Positions 40,602-49,170 of a stretch of 64,000 nucleotides of DNA are shown here, piece after piece (position 1 is the first letter of the stretch; every line of letters starts with the position of its first letter). The stretch covers positions 1 through 64,000 of the forward strand of contig DASXUJ010000134.1 of assembly GCA_036504895.1 (NCBI GenBank), in the 5' to 3' direction. This DNA is from Syntrophorhabdaceae bacterium. GTDB taxonomy: Bacteria; Desulfobacterota; Syntrophorhabdia; Syntrophorhabdales; Syntrophorhabdaceae. A program made the translations under genes and the position numbers. The notes below the pieces were generated by a model, which was not told the origin of the DNA, ran no database searches, and saw only the letters and a program-made list of their open reading frames with translations.

Positions 40602-42206
40602 ATGAATACAAGAATGGTGCAGCTCCTTTCCGCAATTGTGGTCCTTATGGCGTTCATCGCCTGCCCGGCAATTGGGGCGGACAAGCCTAATATTGTCGTC
40701 ATAATGGGAGACGACATCGGCATCTGGAACATCGGCGCGTACCACCGGGGCATGATGGCCGGGCGAACGCCGAATCTCGACAAGCTCGCCGCCGAAGGCA
40801 TGCTCTTCACCGACTACTACGCCGAGGCAAGCTGCACGGCGGGCCGGGCGAGCTTCGTCACCGGCGAATTGCCGATCCGCACGGGCATGACCACAGTCGG
40901 CCAGGCGGGTTCTCCTATCGGCTTGCCGGCCCAGGCGCCTACGATTGCGACGGCGCTCAAGAGCATGGGTTATGCCACGGGGCAATTCGGAAAAAACCAC
41001 CTCGGCGATCTCAACGAATTCCTACCCACCGTTCACGGCTTTGACGAGTTTTTCGGCTATCTCTACCACCTCGATGCAATGGAAGATCCCGCCCATTCCG
41101 CCTACCCGCAGGAGTTGCTGAACAAAGTCGGCCCGCGCAACATGGTCCACAGCTGGGCCGCGGATACGGATGACCCGACGGTGCAGCCACGGTGGGGCAA
41201 GATCGGTAAACAAAAGATCGAAGACGCCGGGACGCTCTATCCGAAACGGATGGAGACAGTGGACGACGAAATCCTCGCGAAGGCGCTCGCCTTCGTGGAC
41301 AAGGCCAAGGCGGACGGCAAACCCTTCTTCCTCTGGCTCAACCCGACCCGCATGCACATTGTCACCCATCTTTCGGAGAAGTATAGGAAGATGCGCGACT
41401 CGAAGAATGGCTGGACCATTCAGGAAGCCGGCATGTCCCAGATCGACGATATCGTGGGCGACGTGATGAAGAAACTCAAGGACATCGGCGTAGACGACAA
41501 CACAATCGTCATGTTCACCACCGACAACGGCACGGAAACATTCACCTGGCCCGATGGCGGCAACACACCCTTCCGGGGACAAAAAGGAACGATCTATGAA
41601 GGCGGGTTCCGCGCGCCGGCAATGATCCGCTGGCCGGGCAAGGTGCCGGCAGGCAAGGTGGAGAACGGCATCATCTCCGGGCTCGACTGGTTCCCGACTT
41701 TTGTGGCTGCTGCCGGCAACCCGAACATCGCTGCCGAGCTGCTGAAAGGAAAGCAACTCGGTGACCGCACCTACAAAGTCCACCTCGACGGCTATAACCA
41801 GATGGACATGATCACGGGCAAGGGTCCCTCGAACCGCCACGAGATCTTCTATTTCGGGGAAAGCACGTTGGGCGCGGTGCGCGTTGACGACTTCAAGTAT
41901 CGTTTCATCGAGCAGCCTCAGGGCTGGATCGGTCCCAAGGTTCATGTCGATGCGCCGATTCTGACGAACCTTCGCCTCGATCCCTTCGAGCGATTCGACT
42001 GGCCGGTCGGAACTCTTGCCGGATCCCAGAATTATTTCTCCTGGTTCCAGTACGAGTTCTGGCGTTTCATTTTTGTCCAGCAGGAGGTGGCGAAGCTGGC
42101 CAGGACGGGCGTGGAGTATCCACCCATGCAGAAGGGCGCGAGCTTCAACCTCGATGCCGTGAAAGCGAAAATCGAGGAAGCCATAAAGGCGCGCGAGGGT
42201 CGATAA
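40602..42206 (+). CDS. secreted arylsulfatase-family enzyme (C-x-A-x-R type)
   Basis: A 534-aa alkaline-phosphatase-superfamily sulfatase with a signal peptide (about 1-25). The metal site starts with N-I-V-V-I-M-G-D-D. The residue to become formylglycine is the Cys of S-C-T-A-G-R-A-S-F, a C-x-A-x-R variant of the usual C-x-P-S-R. Later motifs are T-T-D-N-G-T-E and G-K-V-P-A-G-K. It would be active in the periplasm after formylglycine formation by a maturase not present in the window. GGGAGG precedes ATG 40602. Substrate specificity is not determinable. Confidence 0.9.
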   Translation: MNTRMVQLLSAIVVLMAFIACPAIGADKPNIVVIMGDDIGIWNIGAYHRGMMAGRTPNLDKLAAEGMLFTDYYAEASCTAGRASFVTGELPIRTGMTTVGQAGSPIGLPAQAPTIATALKSMGYATGQFGKNHLGDLNEFLPTVHGFDEFFGYLYHLDAMEDPAHSAYPQELLNKVGPRNMVHSWAADTDDPTVQPRWGKIGKQKIEDAGTLYPKRMETVDDEILAKALAFVDKAKADGKPFFLWLNPTRMHIVTHLSEKYRKMRDSKNGWTIQEAGMSQIDDIVGDVMKKLKDIGVDDNTIVMFTTDNGTETFTWPDGGNTPFRGQKGTIYEGGFRAPAMIRWPGKVPAGKVENGIISGLDWFPTFVAAAGNPNIAAELLKGKQLGDRTYKVHLDGYNQMDMITGKGPSNRHEIFYFGESTLGAVRVDDFKYRFIEQPQGWIGPKVHVDAPILTNLRLDPFERFDWPVGTLAGSQNYFSWFQYEFWRFIFVQQEVAKLARTGVEYPPMQKGASFNLDAVKAKIEEAIKAREGR

Positions 42207-42281
42207 GAAGACTCTTAACGACAGGGGTCCCGGGCCGCACAGGCATAGAACGATTGGCGGATGAATAAGGGGGGGTGAATC

Positions 42282-43046
42282 GTGAGCCCATTGGCAATTT
42301 CCCTGGTTACATTTGGTTGCATTTTTGGCGGCACCATGCTCGGAATTCTCTTTCATGAGATGCTGCCCGATCATCATCTCAGTGCCGAGTCAAAGGATTC
42401 GGTGAAGCTGGGGACCGGTATGATCGGGATGCTGGCTGCCCTTGTCCTTGGTCTTTTGATTGCCTCCGCAAAGGGTAATTTCGATACTATGAGCAGTGGG
42501 CTCAAGCAGGCCGGCGCCAAAATCATCTCCCTGGACCGCGTCATGGCCGACTACGGACCGGAGACAAAGGATGCACGCGATCTCTTGCGCCGCGCGGTCG
42601 CCGCGGTAATCGAGCGGGTCTGGCCGGATGAGAGGACAGGACGAAAGGAAGTGAAGGTCTTTGACGCGGGGGTCGGGATCGAGACTATCCAGGGACATCT
42701 TAGTCGACTCACCCCGAAAAACGACTCCCAACGATGGCTTCAGTCGCGGGCCTTGCAGTTGATCGGCGAGATAGGGGATGCACGCTGGCTGCTTGTCGAA
42801 CAGAGCCACGAGAGTTCGCTGCCCATGCTGCTCCTCTTCATACTGATCTTCTGGCTCACCGTTATCTTCTCCAGCTTCGGTCTCTTCTCCCCGCGTAATG
42901 CAACAGTAGTCGTGGTCTTGCTCGTGTGTGCCTTATCTGCCGCAGGTTCACTCTTTATGATTTTGGAGCTGGACCGCCCGCTTGAGGGGGTGATAAGGCT
43001 CTCCGACGCCCCGCTGCGTAACGCCCTCGTGCTGCTCGGTCGTTAG
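42282..43046 (+). CDS. DUF4239 membrane protein
   Basis: A 254-aa inner-membrane protein with two N-terminal spans (about 3-24 and 45-62), a soluble helical middle part, and two C-terminal spans (about 182-202 and 208-228). The arrangement and patterns G-T-G-M-I-G-M-L-A-A-L-V-L-G-L-L-I-A-S-A-K and L-I-G-E-I-G-D-A-R-W match the DUF4239 (bestrophin-like) family, whose function is unsettled. GTG 42282 with GGGGGGTG upstream. It lies between a sulfatase and a cytochrome gene on the same strand. Confidence 0.75.
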   Translation: MSPLAISLVTFGCIFGGTMLGILFHEMLPDHHLSAESKDSVKLGTGMIGMLAALVLGLLIASAKGNFDTMSSGLKQAGAKIISLDRVMADYGPETKDARDLLRRAVAAVIERVWPDERTGRKEVKVFDAGVGIETIQGHLSRLTPKNDSQRWLQSRALQLIGEIGDARWLLVEQSHESSLPMLLLFILIFWLTVIFSSFGLFSPRNATVVVVLLVCALSAAGSLFMILELDRPLEGVIRLSDAPLRNALVLLGR

Positions 43047-43101
43047 GTCTGACGTCGGCATCGGAGATACATCGTGTTTCACCACAGAAAGGAGTATTAC
43101 A

Positions 43102-43146
43102 GTGAAAGGGTGCAAAAAATTTCTTAACCGGACATTTGCGCAATGA
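43102..43146 (+). CDS. 14-aa leader peptide ORF coupled to the cytochrome gene
   Basis: GTG 43102 is preceded by AAAGGAG at good spacing. The ORF encodes M-K-G-C-K-K-F-L-N-R-T-F-A-Q and its TGA overlaps the cytochrome ATG (ATGA at 43143). The cytochrome start itself has no Shine-Dalgarno site, so its translation probably depends on ribosomes finishing this leader. Confidence 0.5.
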   Translation: MKGCKKFLNRTFAQ

Positions 43147-45419
43147 GGAAACGAATATGGCTCCGGGTGGCGCTGGCGGCAACGATCATAGCCGCGGCTT
43201 TGAACGCGCGCGCAGAGGAGGGGGGATACCGGGGCTATGCGGGCTCCAGGAGCTGTGTGGAGTGCCACCAGAGGTTTTATGATCTCTGGTCCAACTCCCG
43301 CCACGGGCTGGCCATGCAGCCCTACAGTACCACATTTGCGAAAGCCGCGCTCACTTCCCAGACGGGGGACGTGGTGATCGGCAAGCTTAAATACCGTGCC
43401 GATCTCACCAGAGGCGTAGTCACCGAGAAGGGCCCCGGGGGGATGAAGCAGTACGCCATCGCGCATGCCCTGGGAGGCAAGAACGTCTATTACTTCCTGA
43501 CCCCCTTTCCAAGGGGGCGGCTGCAAACGCTCCCCCTCGCATATGACATCAACAGAAAGGTCTGGTTCGATACGGCCGCAAGCGGCGTACGCCACTTCCC
43601 CGGCGCAGGCAGGGACCAACCTGTAAGCTGGAAGGACACCGGTTATACCTTCAACACGGGCTGCTACAACTGCCACGTGAGCCAGCTTTCGACCAACTAC
43701 GACCTGAAGACCGATAGGTACCACACAACCTGGGCGGAGCCGGGCATCAACTGCGAGACCTGTCATGGTCCGTCGGCTGAGCACAACCGGGTCATGAAGG
43801 AGACCCCCAGGGGGCAGCTCCCGAAAGATATGAAGATCATCAGCGTCAAGAAGTTCACGCCCGATCAGCACAACGCCGCCTGTTCCGGATGTCACGCCAA
43901 GATGTCCCCCGTCACCAAGGCTTACGCGCCCGGGGAGAGATTCTTCGACCACTACGATGTCGTTACCCTGGAGAACCCCGACTACTACCCTGACGGCCGC
44001 GACCTGGGCGAGAACTACACCTACACCTCGTGGCTCATGAGCCCTTGCGCCAAGGGGGGGAAGATCAACTGCGTGACCTGCCACACCTCGAGCGGCCGCT
44101 ACCGGTTCAAGGCCGAAGAAAAGGCGAACCATGCATGCATGCCCTGCCATGAGGATCGTGTGAAAAACTCAGTCGCCCACACCCGCCACAAACCGGACAG
44201 CACGGCGAACAAATGCGTCTCCTGCCACATGCCCATGACCTCCTTTGCCCGCATGAACCGAACCGACCATTCCATGCTGCCGCCGACGCCTTCGGCTACC
44301 ATTGCCTTCAAGTCCCCCAATGCATGCAACCTCTGCCACACCGATAAGGACGCGGTCTGGGCGGACAAGCATGTACGGCAATGGCGCGCCCGTGACTATC
44401 AGGCGCCTCTCGTCGCGAGGGCGGCCCTCATCGAGGGGGCTCGCCACAGAGACTGGAAGCAGCTGCCCGCGATGCTCGACTACATAACCGGCAAGGATCG
44501 TGATGAGGTATTCGCCGCGTCCCTTATCCGCATGATCCCCTGGTCGGGGGACGCACGGAAGGCCCCGGCACTGCTTGGGGCCATGAAGGATTCTTCTCCG
44601 CTGGTACGCGCCGCCGCAGCCGATGCGCTGCAACAGGCGCCATCCCGCGAGGCGGTCCAGGCCCTTGTGGCTGCCACGGCCGATGAGTACCGTCTTGTCC
44701 GGGTTCGCGCTGCCGCATCCCTCACGGCTTACCTCAAACTGCCCCTTGACGGGGCGAGCAAACAGACCGTTGAAACTGCGCACAAGGAGTACCTCGCCTC
44801 GCTCACGGCACGACCCGACCAATGGTCATCGCACTACAACCTGGGCAATTACCACCTGAACCGCAACGAGCTGAAACAGGCAGTCGGCGCTTACGACACG
44901 GCCTTGAAGCTTGAGCCGCGCGCGGTCCTGGCCATGGTCAATGAATCGATGGCCTATGCCCGCATGGGAGAGGGCAAGAAAGCCGACGAATCGCTCAAGA
45001 GAGCCTTGAAAGAGGCCCCGGACAATGCCGCCGCCAACTTCAATATGGGCCTGCTCAAGGCGGAGCAGAATGATCCGAAAGGGGCGGAAAAGTATCTTAA
45101 GAAGGCGCTGGATGCCGATCCCCAGATGGCCCAGGCGGCTTACAACCTCTGCATCATTACTTCAAAAGACCGCATCGCCGAAGCGGTGAGGTACTGCAGA
45201 AAGGCGGCCGATCTCAGGCCCCAGGACCCCAGGTATGCATTCTCCCTTGCCTTCTATCTTAATCAGAAGGGAGACAGGGACGAGGCGGCGAGGTTGTTAA
45301 AGGCCATCATAGAGAAGTACCCGGGCTATAGAGATGCCGAGATGCTCCTCGGAGAAATATCGAAAAACAAGAAGAAACCATTAGGGAAGCATCGGGAATG
45401 GAGCAGTGACATGAAGTAA
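43143..45419 (+). CDS. octaheme c-type cytochrome with C-terminal TPR repeats
   Basis: A 758-aa exported protein. After a signal peptide (about 1-24) come eight C-x-x-C-H heme sites: CVECH, CYNCH, CETCH, CSGCH, CVTCH, CMPCH, CVSCH and CNLCH, all within the first 410 residues. A HEAT-like helical segment (about 440-540) and at least four TPR repeats (about 560-735) follow. It is probably a periplasmic or outer-surface electron carrier with a docking scaffold. Translation seems coupled to a short leader ORF at 43102. It stands between two sulfatase genes. Confidence 0.92.
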   Translation: MRKRIWLRVALAATIIAAALNARAEEGGYRGYAGSRSCVECHQRFYDLWSNSRHGLAMQPYSTTFAKAALTSQTGDVVIGKLKYRADLTRGVVTEKGPGGMKQYAIAHALGGKNVYYFLTPFPRGRLQTLPLAYDINRKVWFDTAASGVRHFPGAGRDQPVSWKDTGYTFNTGCYNCHVSQLSTNYDLKTDRYHTTWAEPGINCETCHGPSAEHNRVMKETPRGQLPKDMKIISVKKFTPDQHNAACSGCHAKMSPVTKAYAPGERFFDHYDVVTLENPDYYPDGRDLGENYTYTSWLMSPCAKGGKINCVTCHTSSGRYRFKAEEKANHACMPCHEDRVKNSVAHTRHKPDSTANKCVSCHMPMTSFARMNRTDHSMLPPTPSATIAFKSPNACNLCHTDKDAVWADKHVRQWRARDYQAPLVARAALIEGARHRDWKQLPAMLDYITGKDRDEVFAASLIRMIPWSGDARKAPALLGAMKDSSPLVRAAAADALQQAPSREAVQALVAATADEYRLVRVRAAASLTAYLKLPLDGASKQTVETAHKEYLASLTARPDQWSSHYNLGNYHLNRNELKQAVGAYDTALKLEPRAVLAMVNESMAYARMGEGKKADESLKRALKEAPDNAAANFNMGLLKAEQNDPKGAEKYLKKALDADPQMAQAAYNLCIITSKDRIAEAVRYCRKAADLRPQDPRYAFSLAFYLNQKGDRDEAARLLKAIIEKYPGYRDAEMLLGEISKNKKKPLGKHREWSSDMK

Positions 45420-45677
45420 TACCGGAGCGATCCCCGAGATTTCTCCTGTCGACGCCCCACCTGCGGATCGAGAGGGGTGGTGTGCTCCCGGCGCCGAACG
45501 GCAGGTATGGCGAAGGATGGCATATTATTCCCGTGAGCAGGTAAAACCGTTTTATGGTGTGGTATGCAATATCACGTGGCGCCATTCCTAAAAGAGATCA
45601 ATCTCGCCTTTCCCTGGTTGTTCGCCGGCGCGTTACACACTTTGTCAAATAGTCAGCATATCAGGAGAGGAGGTTTT

Positions 45678-48188
45678 ATGAGAAGAAAGGAGGTTCTAAT
45701 TACGGCCCTGCTTGCAATTGCCGCTTTGATGCTTTCGCTCGTGCCGGCCATGGCGCAGCAGATCACCGGGATACCCGGTTCACCGAGCGCCACCATAACG
45801 ATAAGGGGCGACCGGCTTCCGGCGCCGCCCGCGAAGTTCGAGGGCAAGATCGAGCGCAACGCCATGGATTCAAAGCCATACTGGCCGCCGCGCATTATGC
45901 CGAAAAAGGACGCACCGAACGTGCTGCTTATCATGACCGACGATTCCGGCTACGGCGTCCCGAGCACGTTCGGCGGCGTGATCCCGACCCCGGCGCTCGA
46001 CAGGATCGCCGCCAACGGCGTACGGTATACGAATTTCCACTCGACGGCGTTGTGCTCGCCCACGCGGGCGGCGCTCATCACCGGCCGCAACCACCACTCG
46101 GCAGGCTTCGGCGTCATCTCCGAGCAGGCGTCGGGTTACCCGGGCTACAACAGCTTCATCGAAAAAAACAAAGCCACTATCGGCACCATCCTGAAGAACA
46201 ACGGCTACCGCACCTCGTGGTTCGGCAAGAACCACAACACCCCTGCGTTCCAGGCGAGCCAGGATGGGCCATTCGACCAGTGGCCCATCGGCATGGGCTT
46301 CGAGTATTTCTACGGATTCATGGGCGGGGATACCAATCAGTGGCAGCCGGCGAATCTCGCGCGCAACACGACGTATATCTACCCTTTTATCGATAATCCC
46401 GGCTACAACCTCACGACTGCCATGGCGGACGAGGCCATCGCCTATATGCAGCGCATCAACGCCCTCGCGCCTGAGCAGCCGTGGCTCATCTACTACGTCC
46501 CCGGCGGAACTCACGCCCCCCATCATCCCACGCCCGAGTGGATCGCCAAAATCAGCAAAATGAAGCTTTTCGACAAGGGATGGAACGAGCTTCGGGAACA
46601 GATCTTTGCCAATCAGAAGAGGCTCGGGGTGATCCCCCAGGACGCGAAAATGACCCCCTGGCCGGACGATCTGCTAAAGAGATGGAACCAGCTCACGGAC
46701 GGTGAGAAGAAGATGTTCCTCCGCCAGGTGGATGTCTTTGCCGCGTACGTCGCCTATACCGACCACGAGATCGGCCGCGTGATCCAGGCGGTGGAAGACA
46801 TGGGCAAGCTCGACAACACGCTTATCATCTACATCAACGGCGACAACGGCACCAGCTCCGAAGGCACGCTGAACGGCACGCCGAACGAGGTCGCCATGTT
46901 CAACGGCGTCGAGGTGCCGGTCGAAACTCAGCTCAAGCACTTCTATGACGTCTGGGGATCGGACAAGACCTACGGCCATATGGCGGTGCCGTGGGCGTGG
47001 GCTTTCGACACGCCCTTCTCGTGGACCAAGCAGGTTGCATCGCACTTCGGCGGCATCCGCCAGGGCATGGCGATCTCGTGGCCAAAGGTGATCAAGGACA
47101 AGGGCGGCATCCGTCACCAGTTCCACCACGTCATCGACATCGCTCCCACCATCCTGGAGGCCGCACAGATCCGTCAGCCCGAGGTGGTCGACGGCATCAG
47201 GCAGAGCCCCATGGAGGGCGTGAGCATGGTCTACACCTTCGACAAGGCTAATGCAAATGCGCCGTCGACGCACAAGACGCAGTACTTCGAGATGATGGGC
47301 GACCGCGCGATCTACCACGACGGCTGGATCGCGAGCACGAAGGTCATGCGTCCGCCCTGGGTCACCATGGCGCCCGCCAAGGACCCGATGAGCTTCCCGT
47401 GGGAACTGTACGACCTCAAAAAGGACTGGACCCAGTCCGACAATGTGGCCGACAAGTACCCGGACAAGCTCAGGGAGTTGGAGGGCATCTTCTGGCAGGA
47501 AGCGAAGAAATACCAGGTCCTGCCGCTCGACGCGACGGTCGCGACGCGCTTGATCACGCCGAGGCCGAGCATCACTGCCGGGCGCAATGTGTTCACCTAC
47601 TCCGGGGAGCTGACCGGAACTCCCAACGGCGACGCCCCGAGCATACTGAACACGTCGTACCACTTCAAGGCCGAGGTGGAGATACCGCAGGGGGGCGCCG
47701 AAGGGGTGATCGTGACCCAGGGCGGCCGGTTCGCAGGCTATGGATTCTATCTCCTGAAGGGTAAGCCCATTTTTCTTTGGAACCTGGTCGATTTGGAGCG
47801 GATCCGCTGGGAAGGTCCCGAGGCTTTAACCCCGGGCTCCCATACCCTTGAATTCGATTTCAAGTACGACGGACTTGGCATGGGCACCCTTGCCTTCAAC
47901 AACCTGAGCGGTATCGGCCGAAGCGGCACGGGCATTCTTAAAGTGGACGGCAAAGTCGTCGCGGAACGGAAGATGGAGCACACGATCCCGCTGATCCTGC
48001 AATGGGACGAGAACTTTGACGTAGGCGCCGATACGGGTACGCCGGTGAATGACGCCGACTACCGGGTACCGTTCAAGTTCACCGGGAAGCTCAACAAGCT
48101 GACACTCACCATCGACAGGCCGAAGCTCACGCCCGCCGACGAGAAGCGGTTGCGGGAGGCCCAGCGGAACAACAAGGTGAGCGAGTAG
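45678..48188 (+). CDS. large secreted arylsulfatase (C-S-P-T-R type)
   Basis: An 836-aa sulfatase with a signal peptide (about 1-27, ending P-A-M-A-Q). Motifs: V-L-L-I-M-T-D-D-S-G-Y-G for metal binding and T-A-L-C-S-P-T-R-A-A-L-I-T-G-R for the formylglycine Cys (canonical C-x-P-x-R). I-N-G-D-N-G-T-S follows. The last about 200 residues are an extra beta-rich domain, making it longer than typical arylsulfatases but similar to the large aryl- or alkylsulfatases of proteobacteria. ATG 45678 has GGAGAGGAGG upstream. A strong terminator follows. Confidence 0.92.
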   Translation: MRRKEVLITALLAIAALMLSLVPAMAQQITGIPGSPSATITIRGDRLPAPPAKFEGKIERNAMDSKPYWPPRIMPKKDAPNVLLIMTDDSGYGVPSTFGGVIPTPALDRIAANGVRYTNFHSTALCSPTRAALITGRNHHSAGFGVISEQASGYPGYNSFIEKNKATIGTILKNNGYRTSWFGKNHNTPAFQASQDGPFDQWPIGMGFEYFYGFMGGDTNQWQPANLARNTTYIYPFIDNPGYNLTTAMADEAIAYMQRINALAPEQPWLIYYVPGGTHAPHHPTPEWIAKISKMKLFDKGWNELREQIFANQKRLGVIPQDAKMTPWPDDLLKRWNQLTDGEKKMFLRQVDVFAAYVAYTDHEIGRVIQAVEDMGKLDNTLIIYINGDNGTSSEGTLNGTPNEVAMFNGVEVPVETQLKHFYDVWGSDKTYGHMAVPWAWAFDTPFSWTKQVASHFGGIRQGMAISWPKVIKDKGGIRHQFHHVIDIAPTILEAAQIRQPEVVDGIRQSPMEGVSMVYTFDKANANAPSTHKTQYFEMMGDRAIYHDGWIASTKVMRPPWVTMAPAKDPMSFPWELYDLKKDWTQSDNVADKYPDKLRELEGIFWQEAKKYQVLPLDATVATRLITPRPSITAGRNVFTYSGELTGTPNGDAPSILNTSYHFKAEVEIPQGGAEGVIVTQGGRFAGYGFYLLKGKPIFLWNLVDLERIRWEGPEALTPGSHTLEFDFKYDGLGMGTLAFNNLSGIGRSGTGILKVDGKVVAERKMEHTIPLILQWDENFDVGADTGTPVNDADYRVPFKFTGKLNKLTLTIDRPKLTPADEKRLREAQRNNKVSE

Positions 48189-48234
48189 AAACCACTGGTG
48201 ACCGGTCACTGATCGTCAGGGTGTGATGAATGAG

Positions 48235-48265
48235 AAAAGGCAGGGTCGGGATGGCCCTGCCTTTT
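48235..48265. terminator. bidirectional intrinsic terminator
   Basis: AAAAGGCAGGG (48235-48245) pairs perfectly with CCCTGCCTTTT (48255-48265). The A-run and T-run make it work for the sulfatase operon on the plus strand and for the tauE-type gene arriving on the minus strand. Confidence 0.88.
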
Positions 48266-48358
48266 CTTCACATTTTTTGAGGCGGTAATGGCTTGTTTCC
48301 CGGTTATATGGGAGACATGAGATGGAAATCTCTCATGTGGCGTATGGTCACCTTCCCC

Positions 48359-49117
48359 TTACTTCGCGAACGTGTCGTACCCGAGTTTGACCACCATTGC
48401 GGAAACGACCACGAGAAAAAATATCCGCACGAACCGGTTCCCTTTGAGGATCGCGAGCCTCGCCCCCACGAGCGACCCTGCGATATTGCTCGCCGCCATG
48501 GGCAGAGCCAGGGCGTAGAGGATATTATCGGTGAATCCGAAATAGAGCACTGCGGAGAGGTTCGTCGCGAGGTTGACGACCTTCGAGGAGGCCGAGGCGG
48601 AGAGGAAGCTGAATCCGAAGACCCCTATGAAGACGAAGATAAGGAAGCTGCCCGTGCCGGGGCCGAAGAAGCCGTCGTAGAAGCCGAGGACCATACCGGT
48701 GGCGATGCTGAAAAGATAGTGGCGTACGTCGTGGGCCCGGGGCGCGTGACGGGCGCCGAAGTCTTTCCTCGCGAAGGAATGGATGAGGATCGCGACAAGG
48801 AGCATGATGATGACCACGCGCATGAGTGCCGGGTTCATGTGGCTCGCGACCCTGGCCCCGAGGAAGGAGAACACAAGGGCTGCGAGGGTGGCGGGCAGGG
48901 TCGTCTTCCAGCTTATCCGCACGTGCCGCGAATACTGGCCCGCGGCGAAGAAGGTGCCCGCGATGGAGGCAAGTTTATTCGTGCCGAGGAGGTGGGCAAT
49001 CGCCTCGTGGGGAAGAAAGATGAGGAGTGCGGGCAGCTGGATCAGCCCTCCACCCCCCGCGACGGAGTCGATGAAGCCCGCGAGGGCGGCAAAGGCGCAT
49101 AAACAGACGATTTCCAT
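48359..49117 (-). CDS. TauE/SafE (TSUP) family permease
   Basis: A 252-aa integral membrane protein with about eight spans. It has the family pattern A-G-F-I-D-S-V-A-G-G-G-G-L-I-Q-L-P near the N-terminus and G-F-Y-D-G-F-F-G-P-G-T-G-S-F in the second half, the two internal repeats. Members export or import sulfite, sulfoacetate and related sulfur compounds. It follows the TAXI-TRAP genes on the same strand and is convergent with the sulfatase cluster, so sulfur-compound transport fits the context. Ligand unproven. Confidence 0.88.
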   Translation of the reverse strand: MEIVCLCAFAALAGFIDSVAGGGGLIQLPALLIFLPHEAIAHLLGTNKLASIAGTFFAAGQYSRHVRISWKTTLPATLAALVFSFLGARVASHMNPALMRVVIIMLLVAILIHSFARKDFGARHAPRAHDVRHYLFSIATGMVLGFYDGFFGPGTGSFLIFVFIGVFGFSFLSASASSKVVNLATNLSAVLYFGFTDNILYALALPMAASNIAGSLVGARLAILKGNRFVRIFFLVVVSAMVVKLGYDTFAK

Positions 49118-49170
49118 ATATTACCCTTCTTCCATGCCCTGCCCTTTTGCGGAAACCCTCATCCGGTCTC

